This document shows, one piece after another, positions 14,855-22,329 of a stretch of DNA of 64,000 bases. The stretch comes from Bacillota bacterium (GTDB lineage Bacteria > Bacillota > Clostridia > Christensenellales > SZUA-584). Numbering within the stretch: position 1 is the stretch's first letter; the number at the start of each line of letters is the position of its first letter. Under the pieces are notes generated by a model. The model was given only the letters and a program-made list of their open reading frames with translations, did not search any database and was not told the DNA's origin. The position numbers and the translations under genes were made by a program. The stretch spans positions 79,077 to 143,076 of the forward strand of contig JAEWTW010000019.1 of NCBI GenBank assembly GCA_023397655.1, read 5' to 3'.

Positions 14855-16330
14855 TTATTCGCCGCGCCAGTATTTATGCGGCTCGTGACCGCGCCTGCGC
14901 TCGGACTCTTCTCGTTTCGATTTCCGGCTGTCTCCGCGGTCATATTTATCCTTGCCCTGACTGACTGGTGGTGCCTGCTGCGGCTGCGGTGTAGCCGGGT
15001 TCGCGCTGCCCTGTGCCCTCTGGCCGCCATCCAAGCCCGGTGCTCTGTTATCCGCCGGCGGCGTGTAAAAGTTTCGGCCTGCTTTCTGCTGGTCCATATC
15101 GCTCCGCGTAACCGGCCACGCACCTTGACCCAGCGCACTGTTATCTGGCTGCGGTGCAGCATACGGGCTGGCTGCCGGCGTGCTGCTGCCCGGTTCTCCG
15201 TTTTGCGGCTGCGGCGTGTAAGTGTACTGATTGACTGCACCGCCTGCCGGATACCAGCCGGGACCTTGCGCATTAGCCGAAACCTCCTGTATAGGCGGTT
15301 GCACGCTGCTGCCATATGCGCCCATTCGATTTTCTTCAGTAAACATTCTGTTCACTCGAGCCAGCTCTCCTTCAGTGATTCTACCAACCCCCCGCGTCAG
15401 CATCCGGTAGTTGACAAAGCTCCAGAGGAATATCGCACCGCCCGCGCTGGCGGTGCCGCCCAAAGCCGTCACGATCAGCGTCATCACAAAGAACGCCGCG
15501 ATGCCGTAGATAATCGTCAGCCTTTTGGCCGCTTTCTTCTCCATCGCACGTTTGCGTATACCGTAACGGTAGATGATGATGGGTAACGAATAGATCGCCA
15601 CTGTCAGTATCAGACTCAGTATGATGCCGCCCGCGGTGGGCAGCGCCGGGTTATAAGGCGGAGACGCATAGGACGATGGCGTATATGAAAATGATTCGGC
15701 GGGTACGGCGTACGTCTCCTGAGCAGCGGCGGGAAGGCTTGCAGCCGGAGCTTTTGATTCGTACGCAATCACGGAAACAGCGGCGGATTCGGGATACTCC
15801 ACCGTCTCCAGCATTTGCATGAATTCATCAACGTATTCATCCTCCAAGCTAACGGCCTGGCATTGGAACTGATACATGTACGCGTTTTCTATGTGAATGG
15901 CTATTATGGAGTCAAGAGTTACGTCGGTACCCAGATACTGCTGTGTGTAGTCGCCTTTCCAGACATAATACTCGACACCGCCATACACTTCAGTAGTCAC
16001 CGTACCCGTTCCGTACATGCCCTGTATATCCGATTCAGAGATGTAGGTGTGATTGATATCCTCGCGGGACAATATACGGCTTGCAGCCGCAGGTATAAAA
16101 TTCATTATGTCGCCGTACCCATACCCGATGAAATGCAGCCCTTTTGCGAACATGCACATGGCCATATCGGCTTCGGGCTCCACTTCTTGCTGATTCCACC
16201 CGTCGGGTATTTCAAAACGGACACCTGATGCCGGTTCTTCGTAATATTCCGCCGCCAGCACCGGGGCCGCAGAGCAAGCGAAACTGAGCAATATCACAGC
16301 CGTCAGCACAACAATTCGGAATCGTTTCAT
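14855..16330 (-). CDS. Exported membrane protein with Pro/Gln-rich tail
   Basis: A 491-residue protein. The signal peptide (MKRFRIVVLTAVILLSFACS..., cut near APVLAAE) is followed by an extracellular domain (~30-200) with EPASGVRFEIPDGWNQQE, similar in style to PsbP/DUF1795-like folds. Then come membrane helices at ~225-245 and ~270-310 and a long disordered cytoplasmic tail rich in Pro, Gln, Ala and Ser ending in charged KSKREESERRRGHEPHK. The start at 16330 is chosen because AAGGGGG precedes it; the upstream in-frame extension lacks a signal. A consensus promoter is at 16382-16410. I do not recognise the whole protein; cell-envelope role is inferred. Confidence 0.6.
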   Translation of the reverse strand: MKRFRIVVLTAVILLSFACSAAPVLAAEYYEEPASGVRFEIPDGWNQQEVEPEADMAMCMFAKGLHFIGYGYGDIMNFIPAAASRILSREDINHTYISESDIQGMYGTGTVTTEVYGGVEYYVWKGDYTQQYLGTDVTLDSIIAIHIENAYMYQFQCQAVSLEDEYVDEFMQMLETVEYPESAAVSVIAYESKAPAASLPAAAQETYAVPAESFSYTPSSYASPPYNPALPTAGGIILSLILTVAIYSLPIIIYRYGIRKRAMEKKAAKRLTIIYGIAAFFVMTLIVTALGGTASAGGAIFLWSFVNYRMLTRGVGRITEGELARVNRMFTEENRMGAYGSSVQPPIQEVSANAQGPGWYPAGGAVNQYTYTPQPQNGEPGSSTPAASPYAAPQPDNSALGQGAWPVTRSDMDQQKAGRNFYTPPADNRAPGLDGGQRAQGSANPATPQPQQAPPVSQGKDKYDRGDSRKSKREESERRRGHEPHKYWRGE

Positions 16331-16381
16331 CGAATACCCCCTTGCATAATTCTGATATATAATGCAGCTGTCCCCGCTCCC

Positions 16382-16410
16382 ATTATATGATAATTGCACC
16401 GTTATCTCAA
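16382..16410 (-). promoter_or_regulatory. SigmaA promoter of the exported membrane protein
   Basis: On the minus strand TTGAGA (16410-16405), 17 bp, TATAAT (16387-16382), about 50 bp before the ATG at 16330. Confidence 0.75.
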
Positions 16411-16419
16411 GCGCGCGGG

Positions 16420-16447
16420 TGGCAATATGTCGGAATTATGATATAAT
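16420..16447 (+). promoter_or_regulatory. Probable promoter of the GNAT gene
   Basis: A perfect TATAAT at 16442-16447 with a weak -35 (TGGCAA at 16420-16425, 16-bp spacer). It lies 34 bp before the GNAT start and is divergent from the promoter at 16382-16410. Confidence 0.45.
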
Positions 16448-16481
16448 CCGGTAAACAATACGGATACGGAGGTGAGGCGTT

Positions 16482-16916
16482 ATGATACGCGAAGCGACTG
16501 AGGCCGACCTGCACGGTCTGCTCGCGCTGTACACGCAGCTGCACGGCAATGCCATGCCGGAGGACAGCCCCGCCCTGCGCGCGCTGTGGCAGCGCATCAT
16601 GGGCGATTCCGGCCATCACATCATCGTCGCGGAGGAAGAAGGCGTCATCGTGTCGTCCTGCGTGGTCGTCGTCGTTCCCAACCTGACGCACGGGCAGCGG
16701 CCCTACGCGCTGGTGGAAAACGTTGTGACGCACTCGGACCACCGCCGCAAGGGTTCGGCTTCGGCGTGCCTCGATTATGCCCGTAAGATTGCCCAGCGGG
16801 AAAACTGCTACAAGATCATGCTGCTGACGGGTGCAAAAGAGGAGGGCACGCTGCGCTTCTATGAGCAGGCCGGTTACAACCGCAGGGATAAGACAGCGTT
16901 TATACAGTGGCTGTAA
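16482..16916 (+). CDS. GNAT family N-acetyltransferase
   Basis: A 144-residue single-domain GNAT protein using acetyl-CoA. Visible are the N-terminal MIREATEADLHGLLALY, the beta4 segment YALVENVVTHSDHRRKG, which leads into the acetyl-CoA pyrophosphate loop (RRKGSASACLDYA), and the C-terminal LRFYEQAGYNRRDKTAF. The loop reads RRKGSA rather than the common RGxGIG, still within family variation. GGAGG lies upstream of the ATG. Substrate unknown. It is monocistronic and ends at the hairpin at 16954. Confidence 0.88.
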   Translation: MIREATEADLHGLLALYTQLHGNAMPEDSPALRALWQRIMGDSGHHIIVAEEEGVIVSSCVVVVVPNLTHGQRPYALVENVVTHSDHRRKGSASACLDYARKIAQRENCYKIMLLTGAKEEGTLRFYEQAGYNRRDKTAFIQWL

Positions 16917-16953
16917 TACGACGTCGAAGACCAGAGCAACTTCAAAAACATAA

Positions 16954-16988
16954 AGAAGCCGCAGGTGATGTGCCTGCGGCTTCTATTT
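16954..16988. terminator. Bidirectional terminator
   Basis: AGAAGCCGCAGG (16954-16965) pairs perfectly with CCTGCGGCTTCT (16973-16984), followed by ATTTC. It separates the GNAT gene (plus) from the Spx/ArsC-like gene (minus). Confidence 0.8.
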
Positions 16989-16999
16989 CACATTATTTT

Positions 17000-17359
17000 C
17001 TACTGTAGCAGCGCCTTCTCCCATTCTGCCTCTTTGAACCCGACCAGCACCCTGTCCCCCGCTGCCAGCAGCGGGCGCTTCACCAGCATGCCGTCCGTGG
17101 CCAGCAGCGTGATCATTTCATTGGCGCTCATGGACTTGAGCCTGTCCGACAGCGCCATCGAGCGGTACAGAATGCCGCTGGTATTGAAGAAACGCTTCAC
17201 GTCAAGGCCGCTCACCCCAATCCACCCGCGCAGCTCGTCCGCAGACGGTTTGTCCAGCTTGATGTCACGGAACGTATACGATACGCTGTGCGCGTCCAGC
17301 CACTTCTGTGCTTTTTGGCACGTGGTGCATTTGGGGTAACAGATAAACAGTGCGCTCAC
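17000..17359 (-). CDS. Spx/ArsC (arsenate reductase-like) family protein
   Basis: A 119-residue thioredoxin-fold protein. FICYPKCTTCQKAQKWLD carries a CxxC at residues 11-14 (and another Cys at 7); YTFRDIKLDKPSADEL and DGMLVKRPLLAAGDRVLVGFKEAEWE contain the family's conserved RP. In this family ArsC uses a single Cys while Spx and MgsR use CxxC for redox sensing; the N-terminal CxxC fits Spx/YffB-like proteins more than true arsenate reductases. It starts with GTG, overlapping the stop of the upstream Gfo/Idh gene by GTGA, so the genes are coupled. No arsenic genes lie nearby. Confidence 0.85.
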   Translation of the reverse strand: MSALFICYPKCTTCQKAQKWLDAHSVSYTFRDIKLDKPSADELRGWIGVSGLDVKRFFNTSGILYRSMALSDRLKSMSANEMITLLATDGMLVKRPLLAAGDRVLVGFKEAEWEKALLQ

Positions 17360-18369
17360 GCCTTGAACGCGTCGTACTCAACGCCCCACTTGCGCAGCAG
17401 CTTCTCCATCGTCTCTGCAATCTTGATTGACTCATCCAGCGGTACTTCGGGTGCTTCCTTCAGCCCATCCGCCACATACTGCTGCACCGCAGCGGCCTCA
17501 TACTGGAAGCCGGTGGACGGAAACGGCTCTTCGAATATCTCGTGTCCGCCGTCGCCGATAAAAAGGTCCTCCCCGTCCAAGCTTAGCTCTGCGCGTTTGG
17601 GATGCCACCAGGTGTCATTCTCGCCCAGTATTACCCTGCCCTTTGAGCCGCTGAAGACCGCGTGATTTTCCATTCTGACGGAAATCGCGCTGCCCATCGA
17701 TGCAATTTCACCGCCCGGATATTGGAGCGTGAAGCTGTTCACCTCGTCGATACCGCCCGCCACCATGGCCGATCCGGTCATCGCCGCATAGTCCGTGCCG
17801 AACGCAGCAAACGCCAGCGCCAACGGATAAATACCCACATCCAGCATAGCGCCGCCTGCCATCGCCTGCTGGAACCTCCACTGGCTGCGGTCCGCGCTGC
17901 CGTCGTAGCCGAGGGTGACGAACAGCGTTTTCGGTGTGCCGATGCGGCCCGTCTTGACCCATTCAAGCGCCTTTCGTATCGCCGGGAAAAACCGCGTCCA
18001 CATGCCCTCCATGAAGAACACATCCATCTCACGCGCCTTGTTCACCATCTGCTTCACCTGCGCGGCGCTGACACCCATCGGCTTGTCGCACAGCACCGCG
18101 CGCTTCGCTTCCATGAACATGATCGTGTTCTCCAGATGCGCGGGGTGCGGCGTACCGATGTACACGATGTCGATATCGTCGTCTTTCGCCATCTCCGCGT
18201 AGCTGCCGTAAGCCTTGGCGATGCCGAACCTGTCCGCAAACGCCTGAGCCGTGTCTTTATTGCGGGACGCCACCGCGTAGATCTCAGCGCCTTCCACATG
18301 CTTCAGGCCGTCAGCAAACTGGCTGGATATGTTGCCTGTGCCCACAATGGCCCATTTCGTTTTCTTCAT
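17356..18369 (-). CDS. Gfo/Idh/MocA family oxidoreductase, copy 1
   Basis: A 337-residue NAD(P)-dependent oxidoreductase. The Rossmann motif is GTGNISSQFADGL near residue 10, and the EKP-type motif is here CDKPMGV with Asp instead of Glu, seen in a subset of the family. The C-terminal domain is the alpha/beta substrate-binding fold (GGAMLDVGIYPLAL with the conserved Asp and His/Tyr region). It is highly similar to the next gene (18387-19400), and both are the same length, so they are a tandem duplication. Members oxidise sugars, inositols or aldoses; the MEGMWTRFFPA block fits the dihydrodiol/xylose-1-dehydrogenase-like branch. Substrate unknown. Confidence 0.88.
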   Translation of the reverse strand: MKKTKWAIVGTGNISSQFADGLKHVEGAEIYAVASRNKDTAQAFADRFGIAKAYGSYAEMAKDDDIDIVYIGTPHPAHLENTIMFMEAKRAVLCDKPMGVSAAQVKQMVNKAREMDVFFMEGMWTRFFPAIRKALEWVKTGRIGTPKTLFVTLGYDGSADRSQWRFQQAMAGGAMLDVGIYPLALAFAAFGTDYAAMTGSAMVAGGIDEVNSFTLQYPGGEIASMGSAISVRMENHAVFSGSKGRVILGENDTWWHPKRAELSLDGEDLFIGDGGHEIFEEPFPSTGFQYEAAAVQQYVADGLKEAPEVPLDESIKIAETMEKLLRKWGVEYDAFKA

Positions 18370-18386
18370 CGGTTATTCCCGTCCTT

Positions 18387-19400
18387 TCACTTGTCCGCAT
18401 CGTATACGACGCCCCACATCTTCCGCAGCGCCTCCATCGTTTCCGCCAGTTTCACAGATTCGTCCAGCGTGATCTCCGGCGCTTCCTTCAACCCCTGCGC
18501 CACATAGCTCTGCACAGCGGCGGCTTCGTACTGGAAGCCGAACGACGGATAAGGCAGCTCGAACAGCTCGCGTCCGCCGTTACACTCAAACGGGTCGTCG
18601 CCGGTCAGTTTCAGCTCCGCGCGGCTAGCGCGCCACCAGTCGTAGCCCTCGCCGATCACCACACAGCCTTCAGAACCGCTGATCACCACCTTGTTGTCCA
18701 TCTTGGCGGCGAGAGCGCTGCCCAGTGTCGCGATTCTGCCGTCCGCGTACTGCAGCGTGAAGCTGTTCACCTCGTCCACGCCGTTATTCACGATCGCCGA
18801 GCCGGTGAGCGACGTATATTCGGAGCCGAAGGCCGCAAAAGCCATCGCCAGCGGGTAGATGCCGACGTCCATCAGCGCGCCGCCCGCCATCGAGGGCTGG
18901 AAACGCCATTGGTTGCGGTCCGTGCTGGAATCGATGCCGAAGTTGGCGAAGAGCGCTTTGGGGGTACCGATACGGCCCGCGTTTATCCACTCAAGCGCCT
19001 TCTTGACGGCTGGGAAGAACCGCGTCCACATGCCCTCCATGAAGAACACATCCTTCTCGCGGGCCTTGCTGATCATCGCCTTCACCTCGGCGGTGTTGGA
19101 TCCCAGCGGCTTGTCGCACAGCACCGCGCGTCCCGCTTCCATATACATCAGCGAATTCTCAAGGTGAACGGTGTTGGGCGTGCCGATATACACGATGTCG
19201 ATATCGTCGTCCCTGGCCATCTCCTCATAACTGCCATAAGCTTTGGTGATACCAAACCTGTCAGCGAAAGCCTGCGCTGTCGCCTTGTTACGGGATGCCA
19301 CCGCATGAATCTCCGCGCCCTGCACGTGCTTCAATCCGTCGGTAAAACGGTTGGATATGTAGCCCGTACCGACGATGCCCCATCTCGTTTTCTTCATCAT
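18387..19400 (-). CDS. Gfo/Idh/MocA family oxidoreductase, copy 2
   Basis: A 337-residue paralogue of the downstream gene. It shares GTGYISNRFTDGLKHVQGAE, ASRNKATAQAFADRFGI, CDKPLGSN, MEGMWTRFFPAVKKALEW and the GGALMDVGIYPLAMAF block. The start is taken at 19400 (ATGATG), where AAAGGACGACAGG precedes it, rather than 15 residues upstream. The gap to copy 1 is 17 bp, so the two are co-transcribed with the Spx/ArsC-like gene. Both copies keep the complete active-site framework, which suggests they handle related but different substrates. Confidence 0.88.
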   Translation of the reverse strand: MMKKTRWGIVGTGYISNRFTDGLKHVQGAEIHAVASRNKATAQAFADRFGITKAYGSYEEMARDDDIDIVYIGTPNTVHLENSLMYMEAGRAVLCDKPLGSNTAEVKAMISKAREKDVFFMEGMWTRFFPAVKKALEWINAGRIGTPKALFANFGIDSSTDRNQWRFQPSMAGGALMDVGIYPLAMAFAAFGSEYTSLTGSAIVNNGVDEVNSFTLQYADGRIATLGSALAAKMDNKVVISGSEGCVVIGEGYDWWRASRAELKLTGDDPFECNGGRELFELPYPSFGFQYEAAAVQSYVAQGLKEAPEITLDESVKLAETMEALRKMWGVVYDADK

Positions 19401-19516
19401 CCTGTCGTCCTTTCGCCTGTATTTGCTATTCGAAATTCTCTGCAATTTCCATTATACTGCTTTTGGAAGCAGGCGGAAAGGGATTCCGAGGTAATCTGCA
19501 TACAATTCCCGCAGCA

Positions 19517-19542
19517 CAAAAAAACAGGAGCATTTCTGCTCC
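19517..19542 (-). terminator. Intrinsic terminator of the 4-hydroxybutyrate operon
   Basis: On the minus strand GGAGCA-GAAA-TGCTCC (19542-19527) is followed by a tract of T (19524-19517). It ends transcription after the hydroxybutyryl-CoA dehydrogenase gene. Confidence 0.75.
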
Positions 19543-19631
19543 ATTTATCAATGTGATCGTTACCTTATTTGGGGGACGTCTGCCGCAAGCACACGGCAGG
19601 CTGTGCCGTCCGTTGATACGTCTGAGACGTG

Positions 19632-20471
19632 TCAGTACTCGAAGAAGCCCTTCTTGGTCTTGCGGCCGAGCAACCCTGCACGCACCATCTTCTTCAGCTG
19701 CGGGTGCGGGCGGTATTTGGGGTCGCCCGTCTCATCGTACAGCTGCTGCATGATGGCGAGGTTGACGTCGTTACCGATCATGTCCGCCAGCGCCAGCGGC
19801 CCCATCGGGTGCCCCGCACCCAGCTTCATCGCCTTGTCGATATCCTCCGCGGACGCGATGCCCTCCGCCAGCACCTGCACCGCCTCGTTCAGCATGGGTA
19901 TCAGCAGCCGGTTCACCACAAACCCCGGCGCTTCGTTGACGGTGACGGGCTCCTTGCCCACGGCAATCGCTGTGCCGCTCACAAACGCCATCGTCTCGTC
20001 CGACGTTTGCGCGCCGCGGATCACCTCCACCAGCTTCATCACCGGCGCGGGGTTAAAGAAGTGCATACCCGCCACACGATCCGGACGCCCCGAGCCCGAG
20101 GCGATCTCCGTGACGGACAGTGACGATGTGTTGGTCACAAACACCGTCTCCGGTGAGCATACGGCGTTCAGCGACGAGAACAGCGATATCTTGACGTCAA
20201 TGCGCTCCGTCACTGCCTCGATCGCCAGCGCACATCCGGCGGCGTCATCGAGGTCGGTGCTGCCTTTGACGGCGGCCAGCGCCGCATCCTTTAGCTCCTT
20301 CGTTATCTTGCCCTTCTCGTGCTGTCGCTCCAGCGCATTGCGCAGAGCGGCAAGCCCTTTTTCCACAAAGGCGGCGTTGATATCATACAGCGTCACGGAC
20401 CAGCCGCCTGTCAGAAACACCTGCGCGATACCGGCGCCCATCGTTCCGGCGCCCGCAATGAATACATTCAT
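19632..20471 (-). CDS. hbd: 3-hydroxybutyryl-CoA dehydrogenase
   Basis: A 279-residue cytosolic enzyme that oxidises (S)-3-hydroxybutyryl-CoA to acetoacetyl-CoA with NAD(P). The Rossmann motif is GAGTMGAGIAQVF at the N terminus. The family block GMHFFNPAPVMKLVEVIRG contains the catalytic His (with Glu in the VEVI part), and NEAPGFVVNRLL and GAGHPMGPLALADMIG follow. Length is typical of clostridial Hbd. It is the last gene of the 4-hydroxybutyrate operon but is split from crotonase by 1.1 kb of repeats and a DUF559 pseudogene. AGGAG precedes the ATG. Confidence 0.92.
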   Translation of the reverse strand: MNVFIAGAGTMGAGIAQVFLTGGWSVTLYDINAAFVEKGLAALRNALERQHEKGKITKELKDAALAAVKGSTDLDDAAGCALAIEAVTERIDVKISLFSSLNAVCSPETVFVTNTSSLSVTEIASGSGRPDRVAGMHFFNPAPVMKLVEVIRGAQTSDETMAFVSGTAIAVGKEPVTVNEAPGFVVNRLLIPMLNEAVQVLAEGIASAEDIDKAMKLGAGHPMGPLALADMIGNDVNLAIMQQLYDETGDPKYRPHPQLKKMVRAGLLGRKTKKGFFEY

Positions 20472-20557
20472 TTATATATCTCCTTATCCGGTGCCACCGG
20501 TATTGTATCACTCATTTAAGATTTCAGTGCCTTGCCCCTGAGCTTCCGTGATATAGG

Positions 20558-20650
20558 TCCAAGACCTTGGAGGCTCTGCCTCCAAACCACCGTCCAAGGG
20601 ACGCAGCCCTTGGAAATCCCGACAGAAAAATGCTGACGCATTTTTCGTAC
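20558..20650. repeat. Multi-hairpin dispersed repeat, copy B2
   Basis: Three hairpins in a row: TTGGAGGC-TCT-GCCTCCAA (20567-20585), CCAAGGG/CCCTTGG (20594-20613) and GAAAAATGC-TGAC-GCATTTTTC (20625-20646). The third keeps the TGAC loop found in copy B3 while both arms change together. Linkers such as ACCACC and AATCCCG are also shared with B3. Confidence 0.75.
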
Positions 20651-20657
20651 TCTTTAT

Positions 20658-20806
20658 GCCTTCCTCAGACGAGGGATGTGGCGCGGAGCACCGGAGGGAG
20701 GGATACACCTCACCTTGCATCAACTTCCCTCATCCTGCTGAGTACTTTTCCCGGTCACTCCCCCACCGGGCTGTCGCCGGGAGCCCCCTCATCCGAGGGT
20801 GCCTTT
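20658..20806. repeat. Palindromic element pair PR1(+)/PR2(-), REPIN-like
   Basis: PR1 at 20658-20704 reads in the plus direction (CCTCAGACGAGGGATG... GGAGGGAGGGAT). PR2 at 20755-20806 is the same element inverted (TCACTCCCCCACCGGG ... CCCCTCATCCGAGGGTGCC). About 50 bp of spacer separates them. Each element contains its own GC-rich hairpin. Confidence 0.75.
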
Positions 20807-20830
20807 TACTGCATTGACATCCGCCGTATT

Positions 20831-20989
20831 TGCCTCCCTCAGATGAGGGAGGCGGCCGCCGCAGGCGGTCGGTGGGAGGGATACTCCATCAACTCAGAAC
20901 ACCACTTTGCATTTGCCGACTAATGCGCTCCTCCAGATCACTCCCCCACCCGGCTGTTGCCGGGTGCCCCCTCATCCGAGGGAGCCTTA
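20831..20989. repeat. Palindromic element pair PR3(+)/PR4(-), REPIN-like
   Basis: PR3 at 20831-20882 (CCTCCCTCAGATGAGGGAGG then a GGCCGCC/GGCGGTC hairpin and GGGAGGGAT) and PR4 at 20937-20989 in the opposite orientation (ATCACTCCCCCACCCGGC ... CATCCGAGGGAGCC). Layout and spacing match PR1/PR2. PR4 overlaps the 3' end of the DUF559 pseudogene frame. Confidence 0.75.
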
Positions 20990-21371
20990 CTGGAATGTCT
21001 GCTGTTTGATAAGGCTTTTAATCTCTCTTGAACGACTTTATCTACCTCATAGCAAACGCCTTCAAAGTTATTCGTCACATCCATGTTCGAAAACCTTATC
21101 ACCATAAGCCCATATTGCTGCAATGTGTCAGTGCGTATTTCGTCGCTGCGTTGCTGTTCATCCGTATAGTGCCCGCTGCCGTCTATTTCAATAATCAGTT
21201 TGGCACTCGCACAGTAAAAATCCGCAATGTAGTGCCCAACGACCTTTTGTCTCTGAAAACGCTCCCGATATTTGTTTAAAAATCATACCACAGTTTGCGT
21301 TCTTGCGGTGTTAAATTTCTTCGGAGCGCTTTTGCTGTACCGATTAATCTCCTGTCATATTCCAATGACAC
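20938..21371 (-). pseudogene. DUF559 (Vsr-like endonuclease domain) gene with a -1 frameshift
   Basis: Translation from the GTG at 21371 gives (M)SLEYDRRLIGTAKALRRN, then LTPQERKLWYDF and a stop at 21276. Inserting one T into the five-T run near 21281-21285 would restore LNKYRERFQRQKVVGHYIAD, FYCASAKLIIEIDGSGHYTD, and the rest to the stop at 20938. These are hallmarks of DUF559, a PD-(D/E)xK-type nuclease-like domain related to very-short-patch repair endonucleases: TPxE, ADFYC and IEIDG.HY, with the acidic residues present. The last ~15 residues are encoded by palindromic element PR4. A homopolymer sequencing error cannot be excluded. The gene is flanked by inverted copies PR4 and PR5. Confidence 0.8.
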
Positions 21372-21405
21372 CTCATTAAACTCCTTTTGCAATGCCCAGA
21401 CACAA

Positions 21406-21453
21406 GCCTCCCTCAGACGAGGGAGGTGGCGCGAAGCGCCGGAGGGAGGGATC
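21406..21453 (+). repeat. Palindromic element PR5(+)
   Basis: CCTCCCTCAGACGAGGGAGG, then a GGCGC-GAA-GCGCC hairpin, then GGAGGGAGGGATCC. It is in plus orientation just upstream of the DUF559 pseudogene start, so together with PR4 it brackets that gene as imperfect inverted repeats. Confidence 0.75.
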
Positions 21454-21565
21454 CATCCTGCCGCTGATGAAATGGTCAGAACGGCATCGTACGAATGTAT
21501 TCGCCCAAGCAGGGAATGGTACATTCTCCATCCATGGAGCAGATATACCCCATAGGGGTGATTCC

Positions 21566-22318
21566 CTACTTCTTGCGCCGTTCCAGAAACGCGGTCATCA
21601 GCCGTGCGGGGTCGTCCGTGTTAAAGCAGGCGGCGTACATGTTCGCTTCCAGCTCCAAAGCGTCGTCCATGCCCAGCTCCAGACCTTCGTTGACGGCTCT
21701 TTTCGCGCCCGCCAGCGCCGCAGCCGGCATGCCCGCAATCTTCTTGGCCAGCGCCATCACGGTGTCCATCAGCTCCGCCTTGGGCACAACGATGTCAGCC
21801 AGCCCCAGCTGATAAGCCCGGTCCGCCTTGATGGTGTCGCAGGTAAACAGCAGATGCTTCGCCGCCGCCCTGCCCACGAGCCGCAGCAGCCTTTGGGTGC
21901 CGCCGAAGCCGGGCGTCATGCCCAGCGACGCTTCCGGCTGACCCACCACCGCGCTGTCCGCCATCACGCGGAAATCCGCGCTCATCGCCAGCTCCAACCC
22001 GCCGCCCAATGCGTAGCCGTTTACCGCCGCGATCACGGGGATGGGCAGCGTCTCGATGCGGCGGAACACCCGGTTGCCGAACCGGCTGTACTCCAGCGCC
22101 TGCTCCGGCGTGAAATCCTTCATGCCCGCTATGTCCGCGCCTGCCGCGAACGCCTTCTCGCCCGCGCCGGTGATCACCAGCACGGCGGCGTCATCAAGGC
22201 TGTCCAGCGCCGCATCCATCTCGCGCAGCATCGCCGCGCTGATAGCGTTCAGCGCCTTCTCGTTGCGTAATGTCATTACGGCGATCCGATCCGTGACCTC
22301 AAGGCTGATGAGCTCCAT
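21566..22318 (-). CDS. crt: Enoyl-CoA hydratase (crotonase)
   Basis: A 250-residue crotonase-fold enzyme that hydrates crotonyl-CoA to 3-hydroxybutyryl-CoA. The oxyanion-hole segment is AFAAGADIAGMKDF, and the two catalytic glutamates lie in the regions NGYALGGGLELAMSADFRV and QPEASLGMTPGFGGTQRL. Length is near the family norm of 260. The start at 22318 is set by AAAGGAGG five bases upstream; the upstream extension runs into the thiolase gene and has no ribosome site. It is 11 bp downstream of thiolase, in the 4-hydroxybutyrate operon. Confidence 0.92.
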   Translation of the reverse strand: MELISLEVTDRIAVMTLRNEKALNAISAAMLREMDAALDSLDDAAVLVITGAGEKAFAAGADIAGMKDFTPEQALEYSRFGNRVFRRIETLPIPVIAAVNGYALGGGLELAMSADFRVMADSAVVGQPEASLGMTPGFGGTQRLLRLVGRAAAKHLLFTCDTIKADRAYQLGLADIVVPKAELMDTVMALAKKIAGMPAAALAGAKRAVNEGLELGMDDALELEANMYAACFNTDDPARLMTAFLERRKK

Positions 22319-22329
22319 AAAAGCCTCCT

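Larger units (their letters stand above)
20472..20937. other. 466-bp repeat-filled intergenic region inside the operon
   Basis: No gene. It holds the multi-hairpin copy B2 (20558-20650), the palindromic pair PR1/PR2 (20658-20806) and PR3 plus the start of PR4 (20831-20989). It separates hbd from the DUF559 pseudogene and crotonase. Confidence 0.7.

Noticed and set aside
17000..17359. True arsenate reductase of an ars operon
   Set aside because: CxxC at the N terminus fits Spx/YffB more closely and no arsenic transport or regulator genes are nearby.
20567..20923. Short frames in the repeat cluster before the DUF559 pseudogene
   Set aside because: They are made of palindromic repeat sequence and have no ribosome site or relatives.
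20658..21453. CRISPR array
   Set aside because: The repeats alternate in orientation, are imperfect, and have no regular unique spacers; no cas genes are present.
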